From the NCBI RefSeq assembly GCF_003710105.1, contig NZ_CP033325.1, positions 1,302,001 to 1,366,000 of the forward strand: 64,000 bases of DNA, in the 5' to 3' direction. The position numbers and the translations under genes are program-made. The notes beneath the pieces are model-generated. The model was not told the DNA's origin. It searched no databases and saw nothing but the letters and a program-made list of their open reading frames with translations. Below are positions 1-8,794 of this stretch, piece by piece (position 1 is the first letter of the stretch; each line of letters begins with the position of its first letter). Source of the DNA: Georgenia faecalis (lineage in GTDB: Bacteria > Actinomycetota > Actinomycetes > Actinomycetales > Actinomycetaceae).

Positions 1-51
1 GGTGGGTGGCGCCGTCGTCGCTTTCCGGATGAGCGCGCGCGACTGAGCAGA

Positions 52-57
52 TATGGT
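52..57 (+). promoter_or_regulatory. Putative -10 hexamer, leaderless
   Basis: TATGGT matches TANNNT and ends seven bases before the ATG at 65, so transcription would begin at or next to the start codon. No -35 element was recognised. Confidence 0.35.
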
Positions 58-64
58 CACGTGC

Positions 65-757
65 ATGGCCCTACTCGCCCGACTGAGAGCCCTGCTCTCG
101 CGCCCAGCGACCGCGTCGAAGGTCGGCATGCGCCGTCCGACGACGGCAGCCCCGAGCGACGACGCCCCCCGGGAGGACGCCCTGCGCGCCCTCCTCGTGG
201 AGGATCCGAACAACGTCACCGCCTTCGCCGCGCTGGCGGAGATCGTGCGCCGGCACGCCGAGGGCGACGACCCCGTCGACCCACTGACCGCCGACCACGA
301 GCACGTGACGCACCGCGTGTCCTCCGACGTCGCCGTGTGGGCGCTCGCCGAGGAGCTCGCCGGCAACCCCCGCGCCTGGTACCCGCTCATCGAGCTCGGG
401 CGCCTCTCGCTCGCCGAGGACCACGAGGGGGCCATGCGCCGCCTCGCCGGGGCCTGCGAGCGTGAGCACACCGGCCTCGCCGTTGCCGAGGGCGTGCGCA
501 CCCTGCGCGAGGCCGCCCTGCCCGGGGACGGGCTGGGGCTCGGCGTCGGGCACTGGAACCCCCGTGACCACATCCCCGAGGCGGGCCGCCAGGTCGTGCT
601 CGCCGCGCTGGAGGCGGTTCGACCGCTCGAGGCTCGCCGTCACCTGCGCGAGCTCGAGGAGAACGCCAACAACGACGAGGCCCGTGCCATGGTCCTCGAC
701 CTGCAGCCGCGCGTCGCCGCGGCGGAGGCGGCCGACGCCGCGCCCGGGGCGCACTGA
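65..757 (+). CDS. Hypothetical actinobacterial protein, TPR-like
   Basis: The 230-residue product is rich in Ala, Leu and Glu and looks all-helical. It has an N-terminal basic segment and then repeated helical pairs that resemble tetratricopeptide-type packing (for example DPNNVTAFAALAEI near residue 50). No catalytic motif, signal peptide or membrane segment is visible. An in-frame ATG lies 12 bases upstream at 53. I prefer 65 because a TATGGT hexamer at 52-57 sits seven bases before it and no Shine-Dalgarno sequence is present, as expected for a leaderless transcript. The function is unknown; protein binding through helical repeats is a guess. Confidence 0.7.
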   Translation: MALLARLRALLSRPATASKVGMRRPTTAAPSDDAPREDALRALLVEDPNNVTAFAALAEIVRRHAEGDDPVDPLTADHEHVTHRVSSDVAVWALAEELAGNPRAWYPLIELGRLSLAEDHEGAMRRLAGACEREHTGLAVAEGVRTLREAALPGDGLGLGVGHWNPRDHIPEAGRQVVLAALEAVRPLEARRHLRELEENANNDEARAMVLDLQPRVAAAEAADAAPGAH

Positions 758-810
758 GCCCCCACCTGCCGCTGCTCGCCGGCCGCGTGCCCGCGGGCGA
801 TGATGGGTCC

Positions 811-1146
811 ATGACCGTCATCAAGATCAACGCCATCACTGTGCCCGCCGACAGCGGCGACGAGCTCGCGCGCCGGTTCGCAGCGCGGGCCGGCGCCGTC
901 GACGGCCAGGACGGGTTCGAGGGCTTCGAGCTCCTCCGCCCCAGCGACGGGCGGACGACGTGGCTCGTCGTCACCCGCTGGCGCGACGAGGCGGCCTTCG
1001 ACGCCTGGGCCACCTCCGACGCCTTCGCGGCCGGGCACGGGCGGCCGACGTCCCCGGCCCCGGACGGTGGCGCGCAGCGCCCGCCCGTCGGGGTCAGCGC
1101 CGAGCTGTGGAGCTTCGAGGTCGCGGGCGGCTCGACCGGCACCTGA
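811..1146 (+). CDS. Heme-degrading monooxygenase, MhuD/IsdG-like
   Basis: The 111-residue protein matches mycobacterial MhuD from its first residues (VIKINAI at the N terminus). It keeps the residues that shape the MhuD heme pocket: Asn7, Arg26, Trp66 and a His at 76, one position later than His75 of MhuD. The fold is a ferredoxin-like ABM domain that acts as a dimer. MhuD opens heme with oxygen and releases iron. The middle of the protein carries a short Pro/Gly-rich insert. A GATGAT hexamer six bases before the ATG may be a leaderless -10. No heme-uptake gene is adjacent, so a general ABM-domain quinol oxygenase cannot be excluded. Confidence 0.8.
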   Translation: MTVIKINAITVPADSGDELARRFAARAGAVDGQDGFEGFELLRPSDGRTTWLVVTRWRDEAAFDAWATSDAFAAGHGRPTSPAPDGGAQRPPVGVSAELWSFEVAGGSTGT

Positions 1147-1306
1147 GGCGGCCGGACCGGGGCTCGTCGGGACCTGGGTCGCGGACGGCCGTCGCCCGCA
1201 GCCGGGCGCGAATCCGTGCGCGGGCGTCTACTGGTGAGGTCGCCCGGTGCGGGCGGCACCGACGACCCCGCAGCGGGCCACCGGTTCCGGCACAGAGGGA
1301 GCACCG

Positions 1307-2353
1307 ATGTCCGAGAAGATGCAGGCCGCGGTCGTCAAGGAGCTGGGGAGCCCGCTCGTCGTCGAGACCCGTGACGTCCCGACCCCCGGTCCCTTCGACG
1401 CCCTCGTCCGGGTGGAGTACACCGGCGTCTGCCACACGGACCTCCACGCCGCGCACGGCGACTGGCCGGTCAAGCCGGCCCCGCCGTTCGTGCCCGGCCA
1501 CGAGGGAGCGGGCACCGTCGTCGCGGTCGGCGACCAGGTGACGCGGGTCGCCGTCGGGGACCGGGTGGGCAACGCCTGGCTGGCCAGCGCGTGCGGGGAG
1601 TGCGAGTACTGCGAGACCGGGTGGGAGACGCTCTGCCCGCGCCAGCAGAACAGCGGCTACTCCGTGGACGGGTCCTTCGCGCAGTACATGCTCGTCGACT
1701 CCCGCTACTGCCCCGTCATCCCCGACGGTGTCGACCTCGCGGCCGTCGCGCCCATCCTCTGCGCCGGTGTGACGGTGTACAAGGGCCTCAAGATGACCGA
1801 CACCAGGCCGGGACAGTGGGTGCTCATCTCCGGGATCGGTGGACTCGGGCACATCGCGGTGCAGTACGCCGTCGCAATGGGCCTGCGGGTGGCGGCCATC
1901 GACGTCGCTGACGAGAAGCTCGCCCTCGCGCGCAGGCACGGTGCCGAGGTGGGGGTCAACGCCCGGACGAGCTCGGACCCGGTCGGCGAGCTCACGGCGG
2001 CGACCGGCGGCGTCCACGGCGCGCTCGTCACCGCCGTCAATGCCCACGCCTTCCCCCAGGCCGTCGGGGCGCTCCGCCGCGGGGGCACCGTCTCCCTGGT
2101 CGGCCTGCCGCCGGAGGCCTTCCCGCTCGACATCTTCACGACCGTGCTCTTCGGCCTCACGGTCCGCGGATCCATCGTCGGCACCCGCAAGGACATGGAG
2201 GAGGCCCTGGACTTCTTCGCCCGCGGGAAGGTCGCCCCCACTTTCACGATGCGGCCGATGACGCAGATCAACGACATCTTCGCCGAGATGGAGGCCGGCG
2301 CCATCGACGGCCGCATCGTCATGGAACTGGCGACGGTGCCGGCCGCCGGGTGA
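1307..2353 (+). CDS. adhP: Zinc-dependent alcohol dehydrogenase (AdhP type)
   Basis: This 348-residue medium-chain dehydrogenase oxidises primary alcohols or reduces aldehydes with NAD(H). The catalytic zinc ligands are Cys42, His65 with Glu66, and Cys152. The structural zinc is held by Cys96, Cys99, Cys102 and Cys110. The NAD-binding Rossmann motif GIGGLG is at 176-181. Length and motifs agree with bacterial AdhP. The ATG at 1307 follows an AGAGGGA ribosome-binding site; an upstream in-frame ATG at 1247 has none. The gene is single and convergent with the MFS carrier. The physiological substrate, probably ethanol or acetaldehyde, is inferred from the family. Confidence 0.9.
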   Translation: MSEKMQAAVVKELGSPLVVETRDVPTPGPFDALVRVEYTGVCHTDLHAAHGDWPVKPAPPFVPGHEGAGTVVAVGDQVTRVAVGDRVGNAWLASACGECEYCETGWETLCPRQQNSGYSVDGSFAQYMLVDSRYCPVIPDGVDLAAVAPILCAGVTVYKGLKMTDTRPGQWVLISGIGGLGHIAVQYAVAMGLRVAAIDVADEKLALARRHGAEVGVNARTSSDPVGELTAATGGVHGALVTAVNAHAFPQAVGALRRGGTVSLVGLPPEAFPLDIFTTVLFGLTVRGSIVGTRKDMEEALDFFARGKVAPTFTMRPMTQINDIFAEMEAGAIDGRIVMELATVPAAG

Positions 2354-2368
2354 GGCCGGGTCGTCCGC

Positions 2369-3739
2369 TCACTCCTCGAGCGCGAGTCCCCGCTGCTCCG
2401 GGAGGAGGAGTGCGCCGACGGCGGCGAGGAGGAAGGCGCAGGCGAAGGCCGTGAAGACGAGCCAGATCTCCCCGCTGCGGTTGAGGAAGGGCACGGCGAG
2501 CGGGGCGAGGATCGACGCGATGCGGCCGAACCCGGCGGCCCAGCCGGCGCCGGTGCCGCGGATGGCGGTCGGGTACATCTCCGGCGTCACGGCGTACAGG
2601 GCACCCCACGCCCCGAGCGCGAAGAACGACATGAGGCACCCTGCCGTGACCACCCCGGCCGGGGTCGAGGCGATGGCGAAGAGGTACGCCGAGCCGGCCG
2701 CGCCCACGAGGAACGTGCCGAGCGTGGGACGCCGGCCCCACCGCTCGATGAGGAAGGCGGCGGCGGCGTAGCCGGGCAGCTGCGCCGCCGTGATGACGAC
2801 CGTGTAGCCGAACGAGCGGACGAGGTCGAGGCCCGAGGCGACGAGGAGCGTCGGGAGCCAGGTGAACGCGCCGTAGTAGGCGAAGTTGAGGCCGAACCAC
2901 ACGATCCACAGGCCCCCTGTGCGGGTGCGGAGCGTCGCGCTCCACAGCGCTGCGAAGGACGACCGCGCGCTCGCGGTGGGGGCGGCCGCGCCGTCCGTCA
3001 CCGGCTGGGCGGCGGGGGCCACCGGTGCCGCGGACGTACCGCCGAACATCGGCGCGGACTCCTCGAAGCGGCGGACCGCGGCCTCGGCCTCGGTGTGCCG
3101 TCCGCGCGTCTCGAGGAAGCGCACGGACTCCGGCAGCGCGCGGCGGACGTAGATCGCGTAGGCCGCCGGGACGGCGCCGATCGCCAGGGCCCAGCGCCAC
3201 CCGTCGTCGGAGGTGGACACGACGAAGTAGCCGATGAGGGCGGCAGCGAACCAGCCCACGGCCCAGAAGGCCTCGAGGATGACCACGACGCGGCCGCGGA
3301 TGCGCGACGGGGCGAACTCGCTCACCAAGGTGGAGGCGACGGGGAGCTCGGCGCCGAGCCCGAGGCCGACGACGAAGCGCAGGACGAGGAGCATGCCCAC
3401 CGAGACCGACAGCGCCGCGGCGCCGGTCGCGATCCCGTAGACGAAGAGGGTGAGCGCGAAGACGTTCCGCCGCCCGAACTTGTCCGCGAGGAGGCCGCCG
3501 AGGGAGGCCCCGAGCGCCATGCCGACGAACCCGACGGAGCCGATGAGGCTGAGCTGGGTGTCGTCGAGCTGCCACTGGACGGCGAGCGCCGCCATGACGA
3601 AGGAGATGAGGCCGACATCCATCGCGTCGAGGGCCCAGCCCACGCCGGAGCCGCCGAGGAGCCGGCCGTGCTCGCGGGTGAAGGGCAGGCGGTCGAGGCG
3701 CTGCGTGCGGGTGGCGGAGGTACGGGTGCCGGGCGCCAT
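2369..3739 (-). CDS. MFS transporter, metabolite:H+ symporter type
   Basis: The 456-residue protein has about twelve hydrophobic segments and a central hydrophilic loop near residues 225-260 containing Ala/Pro runs. The MFS signature after TM2 is clear (LLADKFGRR) and an RIRGR motif follows TM4, typical of the sugar-porter and aromatic-acid/niacin symporter branches. The N terminus (WALDAMDVGLISFVMAAL) has the Asp pair of the AAHS/NiaP-type carriers. It would import an organic acid, vitamin or sugar using the proton gradient; the substrate cannot be read from sequence. The ATG at 3739 has a GAGAGGA site. It lies downstream of aceE but is separated from it by a strong hairpin. Confidence 0.85.
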   Translation of the reverse strand: MAPGTRTSATRTQRLDRLPFTREHGRLLGGSGVGWALDAMDVGLISFVMAALAVQWQLDDTQLSLIGSVGFVGMALGASLGGLLADKFGRRNVFALTLFVYGIATGAAALSVSVGMLLVLRFVVGLGLGAELPVASTLVSEFAPSRIRGRVVVILEAFWAVGWFAAALIGYFVVSTSDDGWRWALAIGAVPAAYAIYVRRALPESVRFLETRGRHTEAEAAVRRFEESAPMFGGTSAAPVAPAAQPVTDGAAAPTASARSSFAALWSATLRTRTGGLWIVWFGLNFAYYGAFTWLPTLLVASGLDLVRSFGYTVVITAAQLPGYAAAAFLIERWGRRPTLGTFLVGAAGSAYLFAIASTPAGVVTAGCLMSFFALGAWGALYAVTPEMYPTAIRGTGAGWAAGFGRIASILAPLAVPFLNRSGEIWLVFTAFACAFLLAAVGALLLPEQRGLALEE

Positions 3740-3816
3740 GTGGTCCTCTCTCGATCGGCGACGACGGACCGGGACGGCCGGTCGTCCGTTGCCGGTCAGG
3801 TCGGTGTCGCGCGGAA

Positions 3817-3851
3817 CGGGGCGGCACGGACGTGGAGTCCGTGCCGCCCCG
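3817..3851 (-). terminator. Strong hairpin downstream of aceE
   Basis: Two perfect 15-base arms, 3817-3831 and 3837-3851, flank a five-base loop, 45 bases past the aceE stop on the minus strand. There is no T-tract, which is common for GC-rich actinobacterial terminators. It should insulate aceE from the MFS gene. Confidence 0.75.
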
Positions 3852-3895
3852 TCCGGGACGTGCTCACCGCTCGGGCATCGCCCGCGCGGCGTGGC

Positions 3896-6643
3896 TCAGG
3901 CGTCGCCGCCCGCGGTGCCGGACTCGCCGGCGTTGACGTCGAGGAGCCGGTAGCGCTCGATCGCCTGGCGCGGGGCGTCGGCGTCGACCTCGCCCCGGGC
4001 GGCCAGCGCCTGGAGCGTGCGGACCACCACGGAGTGGGAGTCGATGAGGAAGTGCCGGCGCGCGGCGGGCCGCGTGTCGGAGAAGCCGAAGCCGTCCGCA
4101 CCGAGGGTGAGGTACTCGCCCGGCACCCAGGCCCGGATCATGTCCGGGACCATGTGGTCGAAGTCGCTCGTGGCGACGTACGGGCCACCGGCGTCACGGA
4201 GCTTGGCGGTGACGTACGGCTCGCCGTGGTCGCCGGTCGGGTCCGTGAGGCGCTTCTTCTCGACCTCGAGCGCGTCGCGGCGAAGCTCACCCCAGCTCGT
4301 CACCGACCAGACGCCGGCGCGAACGCCCCAGTCCTCCGCGAGGATCTCCCGGGCGTGGAGCACCCACGGCAGCCCGACGCCGGAGGCGAGGAGCTGGACG
4401 CGCGGTCCGTCGCCCTCGGCGTCGGCGACCTTGTAGATCCCCTTGAGGATCCCCTCGACGTCGACGTTCTCCGGCTCGGCCGGCTGCGACATGGGCTCGT
4501 TGTACACCGTGAGGTAGTACATGACGTTCGGGTCGCGGGGGTCACCCTCGCCGTACATCCGGGTGAGGCCGTCACGGATGATGTGGCGGATCTCGTAGGC
4601 GTACGCCGGGTCGTAGCTGATGACGGCCGAGTTGGTCTGCGCCAGGACGGGCGAGTGCCCGTCCATGTGCTGCAGGCCCTCGCCGGCGAGCGTCGTGCGA
4701 CCGGCGGTGGCGCCGATGAGGAATCCGCGGGCCAGCTGGTCCCCGGCCGCCCAGAACGCGTCACCCGTGCGCTGGAACCCGAACATCGAGTAGAAGATGT
4801 AGAACGGGATGAGCGGCTGGCCGAGCGTCGCGTAGGACGTGCCGGTCGTCTGGAACGCCGCCGCGGACCCGGCCTCGTTGATGCCGGTGTGCATGATCTG
4901 GCCGCTCTCGGACTCCTTGTAGCTGAGCATGAGCTCGGAGTCCACGGCCGTGTAGTTCTGCCCGTTGAGGTTGAAGATCTTCGCCGTCGGGAAGATGGCG
5001 TCGAGGCCGAAGGTCCGGCCCTCGTCCGGGATGATCGGCACGATCCGCTTGCCGAACTCCTTGTCCTTCATCAGCTCCTTGAGGAGCCGGACGACCGCCA
5101 TGGTGGTGGCGATCTCCTGCTTGCCGGAGCCCTTGGCGAGGATCTCGTAGGTCTTCGGCTCGGGCAGCGTCGGCGGGGTGTACGCCTCGCGCCGCTCGGG
5201 CAGGAACCCGCCCAGCGCCTTGCGCCGCTCGAGCATGTACTGCAGCTCGGGGGCGTCCGCCCCGGGGTGGAAGTACGGCGGCGCGTAGGGGTCGGCGTCG
5301 ATCTGCTCGTCGGTGATCGGGATGCGCAGCGAGTCGCGGAGCATCTTGAGGTCGGTCGCCTTGAGCTTCTTCATCTGGTGCGTGGCGTTGCGCCCCGCGA
5401 AGCCCGGGCCGAGGCCGTAGCCCTTGATGGTGTGGGCGAGGATCACCGTCGGCTGCCCGGTGTGCTCCGTGGCGGCCTTGTAGGCGGCGTAGATCTTGCG
5501 GTAGTCGTGCCCGCCGCGCTTGAGCGCCCAGATCTCGTCGTCGGACATGTTCGCGACGAGGGCCTTGGTGCGAGGGTCCCGGCCGAAGAAGTTCTCCCGG
5601 ACGTAGGCGCCGTCGTTCGCCTTGTACGTCTGGAAGTCGCCGTCGGGGATGGTGTTCATGAGGTTGACGAGGGCGCGGTCCTTGTCCGCGTTGAGCAGGG
5701 TGTCCCACTCGCGGCCCCAGACGACCTTGATGACGTTCCAGCCGGCGCCGCGGAAGAACGCCTCGAGCTCCTGGATGATCTTGCCGTTGCCGCGGACCGG
5801 CCCGTCGAGGCGCTGGAGGTTGCAGTTGACGACGAAGTTGAGGTTGTCGAGGCCCTGCTGGGCGGCGTGCTGGAGCATGCCGCGCGACTCGGGCTCGTCC
5901 ATCTCGCCGTCGCCGAGGAACGCCCACACCTGCTGCTGCGAGGTGTCCTTGAGCCCGCGCTCGTGGACGTACTTGTTGGTCCACGCCTGGTAGATCGCCT
6001 CCGCCGGGCCGAGGCCCATGGACACGGTGGGGAACTCCCAGAAGTCCTTCATGAGCCGCGGGTGCGGGTAGGAGGGGAGCCCGCGGCCGCCGCGGTGGGA
6101 GAACTCCTGGCGGAACCCGTCGAGGTCGGCCTCGGTGAGGCGGCCCTCGAGGTAGGCGCGGGCGTAGTTGCCCGGTGCCGCGTGACCCTGGAAGAAGACC
6201 TGGTCACCGCCGCCCGGGTGGTCCTTGCCGCGGAAGAAGTGGTTGAGGCCCACCTCGTACAGGGTTGCGATGGAGGCGTAGGTGGAGATGTGGCCGCCGA
6301 CGGAGATGTCGGGACGCTGCGCACGCGTCACCATGACGGCCGCGTTCCACCGGATCCACCCGCGGTACTTGCGCTCGACGACCTCGTCGCCGGGGAAGTA
6401 CGGCTCCTCGTGGACGCCGATGGTGTTGACGTAGGGGGTGTTGAGCGACGTCGGGATGGCGACGTTGCGCTCACGCGCGCGCTTGAGCAGGTTGAGCAGG
6501 ACGTAACGCGCCCGTGGCCCGCCGCGCTCGTCGATGAGGCCGTCGAGGGACTCGAGCCACTCCCCGGTTTCCTCCGCGTCGATGTCCTTCACCTGGCTCA
6601 GCAGTCCGTTGATGAGCGGTCCGGATCCGTCTTGTGGACTCAC
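3896..6643 (-). CDS. aceE: Pyruvate dehydrogenase E1, homodimeric
   Basis: AceE (915 residues; 887 in E. coli) decarboxylates pyruvate with thiamine diphosphate and passes the acetyl group to the lipoyl domain of E2, feeding acetyl-CoA into the TCA cycle. The thiamine-binding stretch [10 protein letters not shown] followed by the [13 protein letters not shown] segment is present around residues 245-290, and the C-terminal transketolase-like domains are complete. In actinobacteria this single-chain E1 works with separately encoded E2 and E3; none is nearby. The start is GTG at 6643 with an AGAGGA site seven bases upstream. A TAACCT hexamer at 6706-6701 could be its -10 box. Confidence 0.97.
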   Translation of the reverse strand: MSPQDGSGPLINGLLSQVKDIDAEETGEWLESLDGLIDERGGPRARYVLLNLLKRARERNVAIPTSLNTPYVNTIGVHEEPYFPGDEVVERKYRGWIRWNAAVMVTRAQRPDISVGGHISTYASIATLYEVGLNHFFRGKDHPGGGDQVFFQGHAAPGNYARAYLEGRLTEADLDGFRQEFSHRGGRGLPSYPHPRLMKDFWEFPTVSMGLGPAEAIYQAWTNKYVHERGLKDTSQQQVWAFLGDGEMDEPESRGMLQHAAQQGLDNLNFVVNCNLQRLDGPVRGNGKIIQELEAFFRGAGWNVIKVVWGREWDTLLNADKDRALVNLMNTIPDGDFQTYKANDGAYVRENFFGRDPRTKALVANMSDDEIWALKRGGHDYRKIYAAYKAATEHTGQPTVILAHTIKGYGLGPGFAGRNATHQMKKLKATDLKMLRDSLRIPITDEQIDADPYAPPYFHPGADAPELQYMLERRKALGGFLPERREAYTPPTLPEPKTYEILAKGSGKQEIATTMAVVRLLKELMKDKEFGKRIVPIIPDEGRTFGLDAIFPTAKIFNLNGQNYTAVDSELMLSYKESESGQIMHTGINEAGSAAAFQTTGTSYATLGQPLIPFYIFYSMFGFQRTGDAFWAAGDQLARGFLIGATAGRTTLAGEGLQHMDGHSPVLAQTNSAVISYDPAYAYEIRHIIRDGLTRMYGEGDPRDPNVMYYLTVYNEPMSQPAEPENVDVEGILKGIYKVADAEGDGPRVQLLASGVGLPWVLHAREILAEDWGVRAGVWSVTSWGELRRDALEVEKKRLTDPTGDHGEPYVTAKLRDAGGPYVATSDFDHMVPDMIRAWVPGEYLTLGADGFGFSDTRPAARRHFLIDSHSVVVRTLQALAARGEVDADAPRQAIERYRLLDVNAGESGTAGGDA

Positions 6644-6940
6644 GCAGTCCTCTTTCCGTCAGGCGTCGGCGTTGACGACGCGCGGTACGCGGTGCATCTC
6701 AGGTTAGGCCCATTCTCTGCCGCGGCCCGGCCCGGCGCCATGCTTCGGGCCCCGCGGTGGTTATGACCTTGGCAACACCGTACGGAAGACTTGACCTGCC
6801 CCGACCGGGGTCCGATCCGTGGTCGTGCGGCGCGCGCGCTTGCGCGAGCACGGCCCGCTACGGTGGGCTATCCCTGGCACCGTGCGCGGTGCCGACGAGC
6901 GGGCCGTCCGGGTCCGCCGCCGACGAGAGGTAGGACAACG
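6644..6940. other. Divergent intergenic region aceE / DUF3052
   Basis: This 297-base region holds the promoters of two divergent genes. On the minus strand a TAACCT hexamer (6706-6701) could serve aceE. On the plus strand TACGGT near 6859 could serve the DUF3052 gene. I see no riboswitch fold, repeat or extra gene. Confidence 0.4.
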
Positions 6941-7363
6941 GTGGCAGCGACCGCTGGCCCGGCAGACGGTAACTGGTTCGGCTTCACGACCGGTCAGATT
7001 GTCCAGGAGTTCGGGTACGACGACGACGTCGATAGCGACCTGCGCGCGGCGATCGAGGCGACGACGGGGGCCGAGCTGGCCTACGAGGACCACGAGGACG
7101 TCGTCGACGGCACCATCATCTGGTGGCGCGCGGACGACGCCGAGGCAGGGGACCTCACCGACCTGCTCGTCGACGCCATGGGCAACCTCGACGACGGCGG
7201 CCTCATCTGGGTCCTCACGCCGAAGCCCGGCCGCCCCGGGCACGTCACGCCCGCCGACGTGGCGGAGGCGGCGGACACCGCCGGCCTCCAGGCGACGTCG
7301 GCCGTCTCCGCAGGTGCGAACTGGGCGGGGTTCCGCCTCCTCGCGCGGGGTCGTGGGCGCTGA
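6941..7363 (+). CDS. DUF3052 family protein
   Basis: The 140-residue acidic protein carries the conserved DUF3052 core: FGFTTGQIVQEFGYDDD, then an IIWWRADD strand, DLVD-like repeats, and a GLIWVLTPK segment followed by a glycine-rich turn. The fold resembles small Rossmann-like domains. The family is almost restricted to actinobacteria and often sits next to aceE and a peroxiredoxin, as here, but its function is unknown. The GTG at 6941 follows a GAGAGGTAGGA ribosome-binding site. The upstream extension to 6791 is Arg/Pro-rich and not family-like, so it is excluded. The 3' end overlaps the peroxiredoxin start by 11 bases. Confidence 0.85.
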   Translation: MAATAGPADGNWFGFTTGQIVQEFGYDDDVDSDLRAAIEATTGAELAYEDHEDVVDGTIIWWRADDAEAGDLTDLLVDAMGNLDDGGLIWVLTPKPGRPGHVTPADVAEAADTAGLQATSAVSAGANWAGFRLLARGRGR

Positions 7364-7877
7364 CCCACCCCCTACGGGGAACGGGCCCACAGGGCAGGGG
7401 GACGCCGGCCTGACACAGGCGGGTCTCCCTGAGCTGGGCCGGCCCGCGCCCGAGCTCGAGCTGCCGGACACGCACGGCACGCCCGTGCGCCTGTCCACGC
7501 TCCGCGGCGGCCCGGTGCTCCTCGTGTTCTTCCCCTTCGCGTTCTCGGGCGTGTGCACGAGCGAGCTGAGCGCGCTGCGCGACCGCGGCGACGGCCTCGC
7601 CGGCGTGCGCGTCCTCGGCGTCTCCTGCGACCCGGTGTTCACGCTGCGGGCGTGGTCCGAGCAGGAGCGCTTCGGTCTCGAACTGCTCTCGGACTTCTGG
7701 CCGCACGGCGCGGCGGCCCGGGCGTACGGCGTGTTCGACGCCGCCTCGGGCCACTCCCGGCGGGGGTCGTTCCTCCTCGACGCCGACGGCGTCCTGCGCT
7801 GGTCGGTGCTCAGCCCGGCCGGCCGCGCGCGCGACGTCGGGCAGTACGTCGACGCCGCGCGCGCGCTCCAGCGCTGA
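7353..7877 (+). CDS. Peroxiredoxin, AhpE-like
   Basis: The thioredoxin-fold peroxidase reduces hydroperoxides in the cytoplasm. The peroxidatic motif PFAFSGVC places the active cysteine near residue 68, and LLSDFWPHGAAARAYGVF and RRGSFLLD are AhpE hallmarks. AhpE of M. tuberculosis is a one-cysteine enzyme recycled by mycothiol and mycoredoxin, which fits the mshC gene in this window. A second Cys (SCDPVFT) is present here and might act as a resolving residue. The start is uncertain: GTG at 7353 overlaps the DUF3052 stop and adds about 24 non-conserved residues, while a CTG at 7410 follows an AGGGGGA site and gives a family-length protein. Confidence 0.85.
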   Translation: MGADPPPTGNGPTGQGDAGLTQAGLPELGRPAPELELPDTHGTPVRLSTLRGGPVLLVFFPFAFSGVCTSELSALRDRGDGLAGVRVLGVSCDPVFTLRAWSEQERFGLELLSDFWPHGAAARAYGVFDAASGHSRRGSFLLDADGVLRWSVLSPAGRARDVGQYVDAARALQR

Positions 7878-8016
7878 GGAGGACGACGGCGCCGGGCCGA
7901 GGCGTCGAGGCCCGGCTCACCACGTCGGCGGCATCGGGCAGCGCCGGCCGCAGCCTGCGGTGCCAGTCGGCATCGAGCGGTGCGCGCGGACCTCTAGGCT
8001 GGGCTCAACACCCCTA

Positions 8017-8093
8017 GGGCCTGTAGCTCAGTTGGTCAGAGCGCCGCGTTTACACCGCGGAGGTCGTCGGTTCGAGACCGGCCGGGCCCACCA
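8017..8093 (+). tRNA. tRNA-Val (anticodon TAC)
   Basis: The 77-base gene folds as a complete cloverleaf: a seven-pair acceptor stem with one G-U pair, a D arm, a CCGCG/CGCGG anticodon stem with loop TTTACAC (anticodon TAC), and a T arm with TTCGAGA. The CCA end is encoded at 8091-8093. A TAGGCT hexamer at 7995-8000 is a likely -10 box. It stands alone, not in a tRNA cluster. Confidence 0.97.
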
Positions 8094-8261
8094 CGTGTCG
8101 GACGGCACGCGCGACATGGCGTGACGGGTTGTGTTCGTGCTCCGCGGGCTCTGTCGCTCAATCGCGCCGATGATCGCCGGTGCTGGCCTGATGATGGGGA
8201 GAAGTCTGGAGACCGGCAACGGTGAATCCCCGCGCCGCCGTCGACTGAGGAGGACTCCGCC

Positions 8262-8750
8262 ATGAAGTACGCCGTCTCGATGGAGATTGCGCAGCCACGG
8301 GAGCGGGTCGTTCCATTACTGGCAGACCCTGCACACCGACCGAGCTGGCTACGGGGGCTGGTCTCCCACGAGCCGGTGCGCGGTGTCGACGGGCAGGTCG
8401 GTACCGAGTCGAGAGTCGTGTTCCAGTCGGGGAAGCAGGCTGTCGAGTGCACCGAGACCATCACGCGCCGGGAACCGGCGGACCTGCGCGACGTCCCGTC
8501 AGGCACCGTCATCCACTTCGAGCGTGAGATCGTCGCGGATGGCATGTGGAATGCGGCGCGCGAGCATCTGAGGGAGGTCAGCCCGGAGCGCACGCTCTGG
8601 GTCAGCGAGAACGAGTACTGCTTCTCCGGCCTCATGCGGCTGGCTGCTCCATTGATGCGCGGTGCCTTCATCAAGCAGTCGCGGAGGCACATGGAGGACT
8701 TCAAGGCGTACGCCGAGCACGGAACGGACGTTCGCGAAGCGAAAGGCTGA
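8262..8750 (+). CDS. SRPBCC (START-like) family protein
   Basis: The 162-residue protein begins with the typical SRPBCC strand KYAVSMEIAQPRERVVPLLADP, has a WLRGL loop, and ends with the long amphipathic helix that closes the hydrophobic cavity (RHMEDFKAYAEHG). Members bind small hydrophobic ligands or act as cyclases or hydrolases; this one has no diagnostic catalytic residues. The ATG at 8262 follows a strong GAGGAGGACT site. The gene stands alone downstream of tRNA-Val and has slightly lower GC at third positions than its neighbours. Confidence 0.75.
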   Translation: MKYAVSMEIAQPRERVVPLLADPAHRPSWLRGLVSHEPVRGVDGQVGTESRVVFQSGKQAVECTETITRREPADLRDVPSGTVIHFEREIVADGMWNAAREHLREVSPERTLWVSENEYCFSGLMRLAAPLMRGAFIKQSRRHMEDFKAYAEHGTDVREAKG

Positions 8751-8794
8751 CCGGACGATCCGTGCGCCCTGTCGGCGACGGGGCCCGACCGCGC

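Noticed and set aside
3095-6766. 1223-residue plus-strand ORF opposite aceE
   Set aside because: It is a reading-frame shadow of aceE, which is clearly coding on the minus strand. The translation is Val/Glu/Arg-rich and lacks any domain.
6644-6940. Riboswitch upstream of DUF3052 or aceE
   Set aside because: No conserved aptamer pattern was found; the region fits two ordinary divergent promoters.
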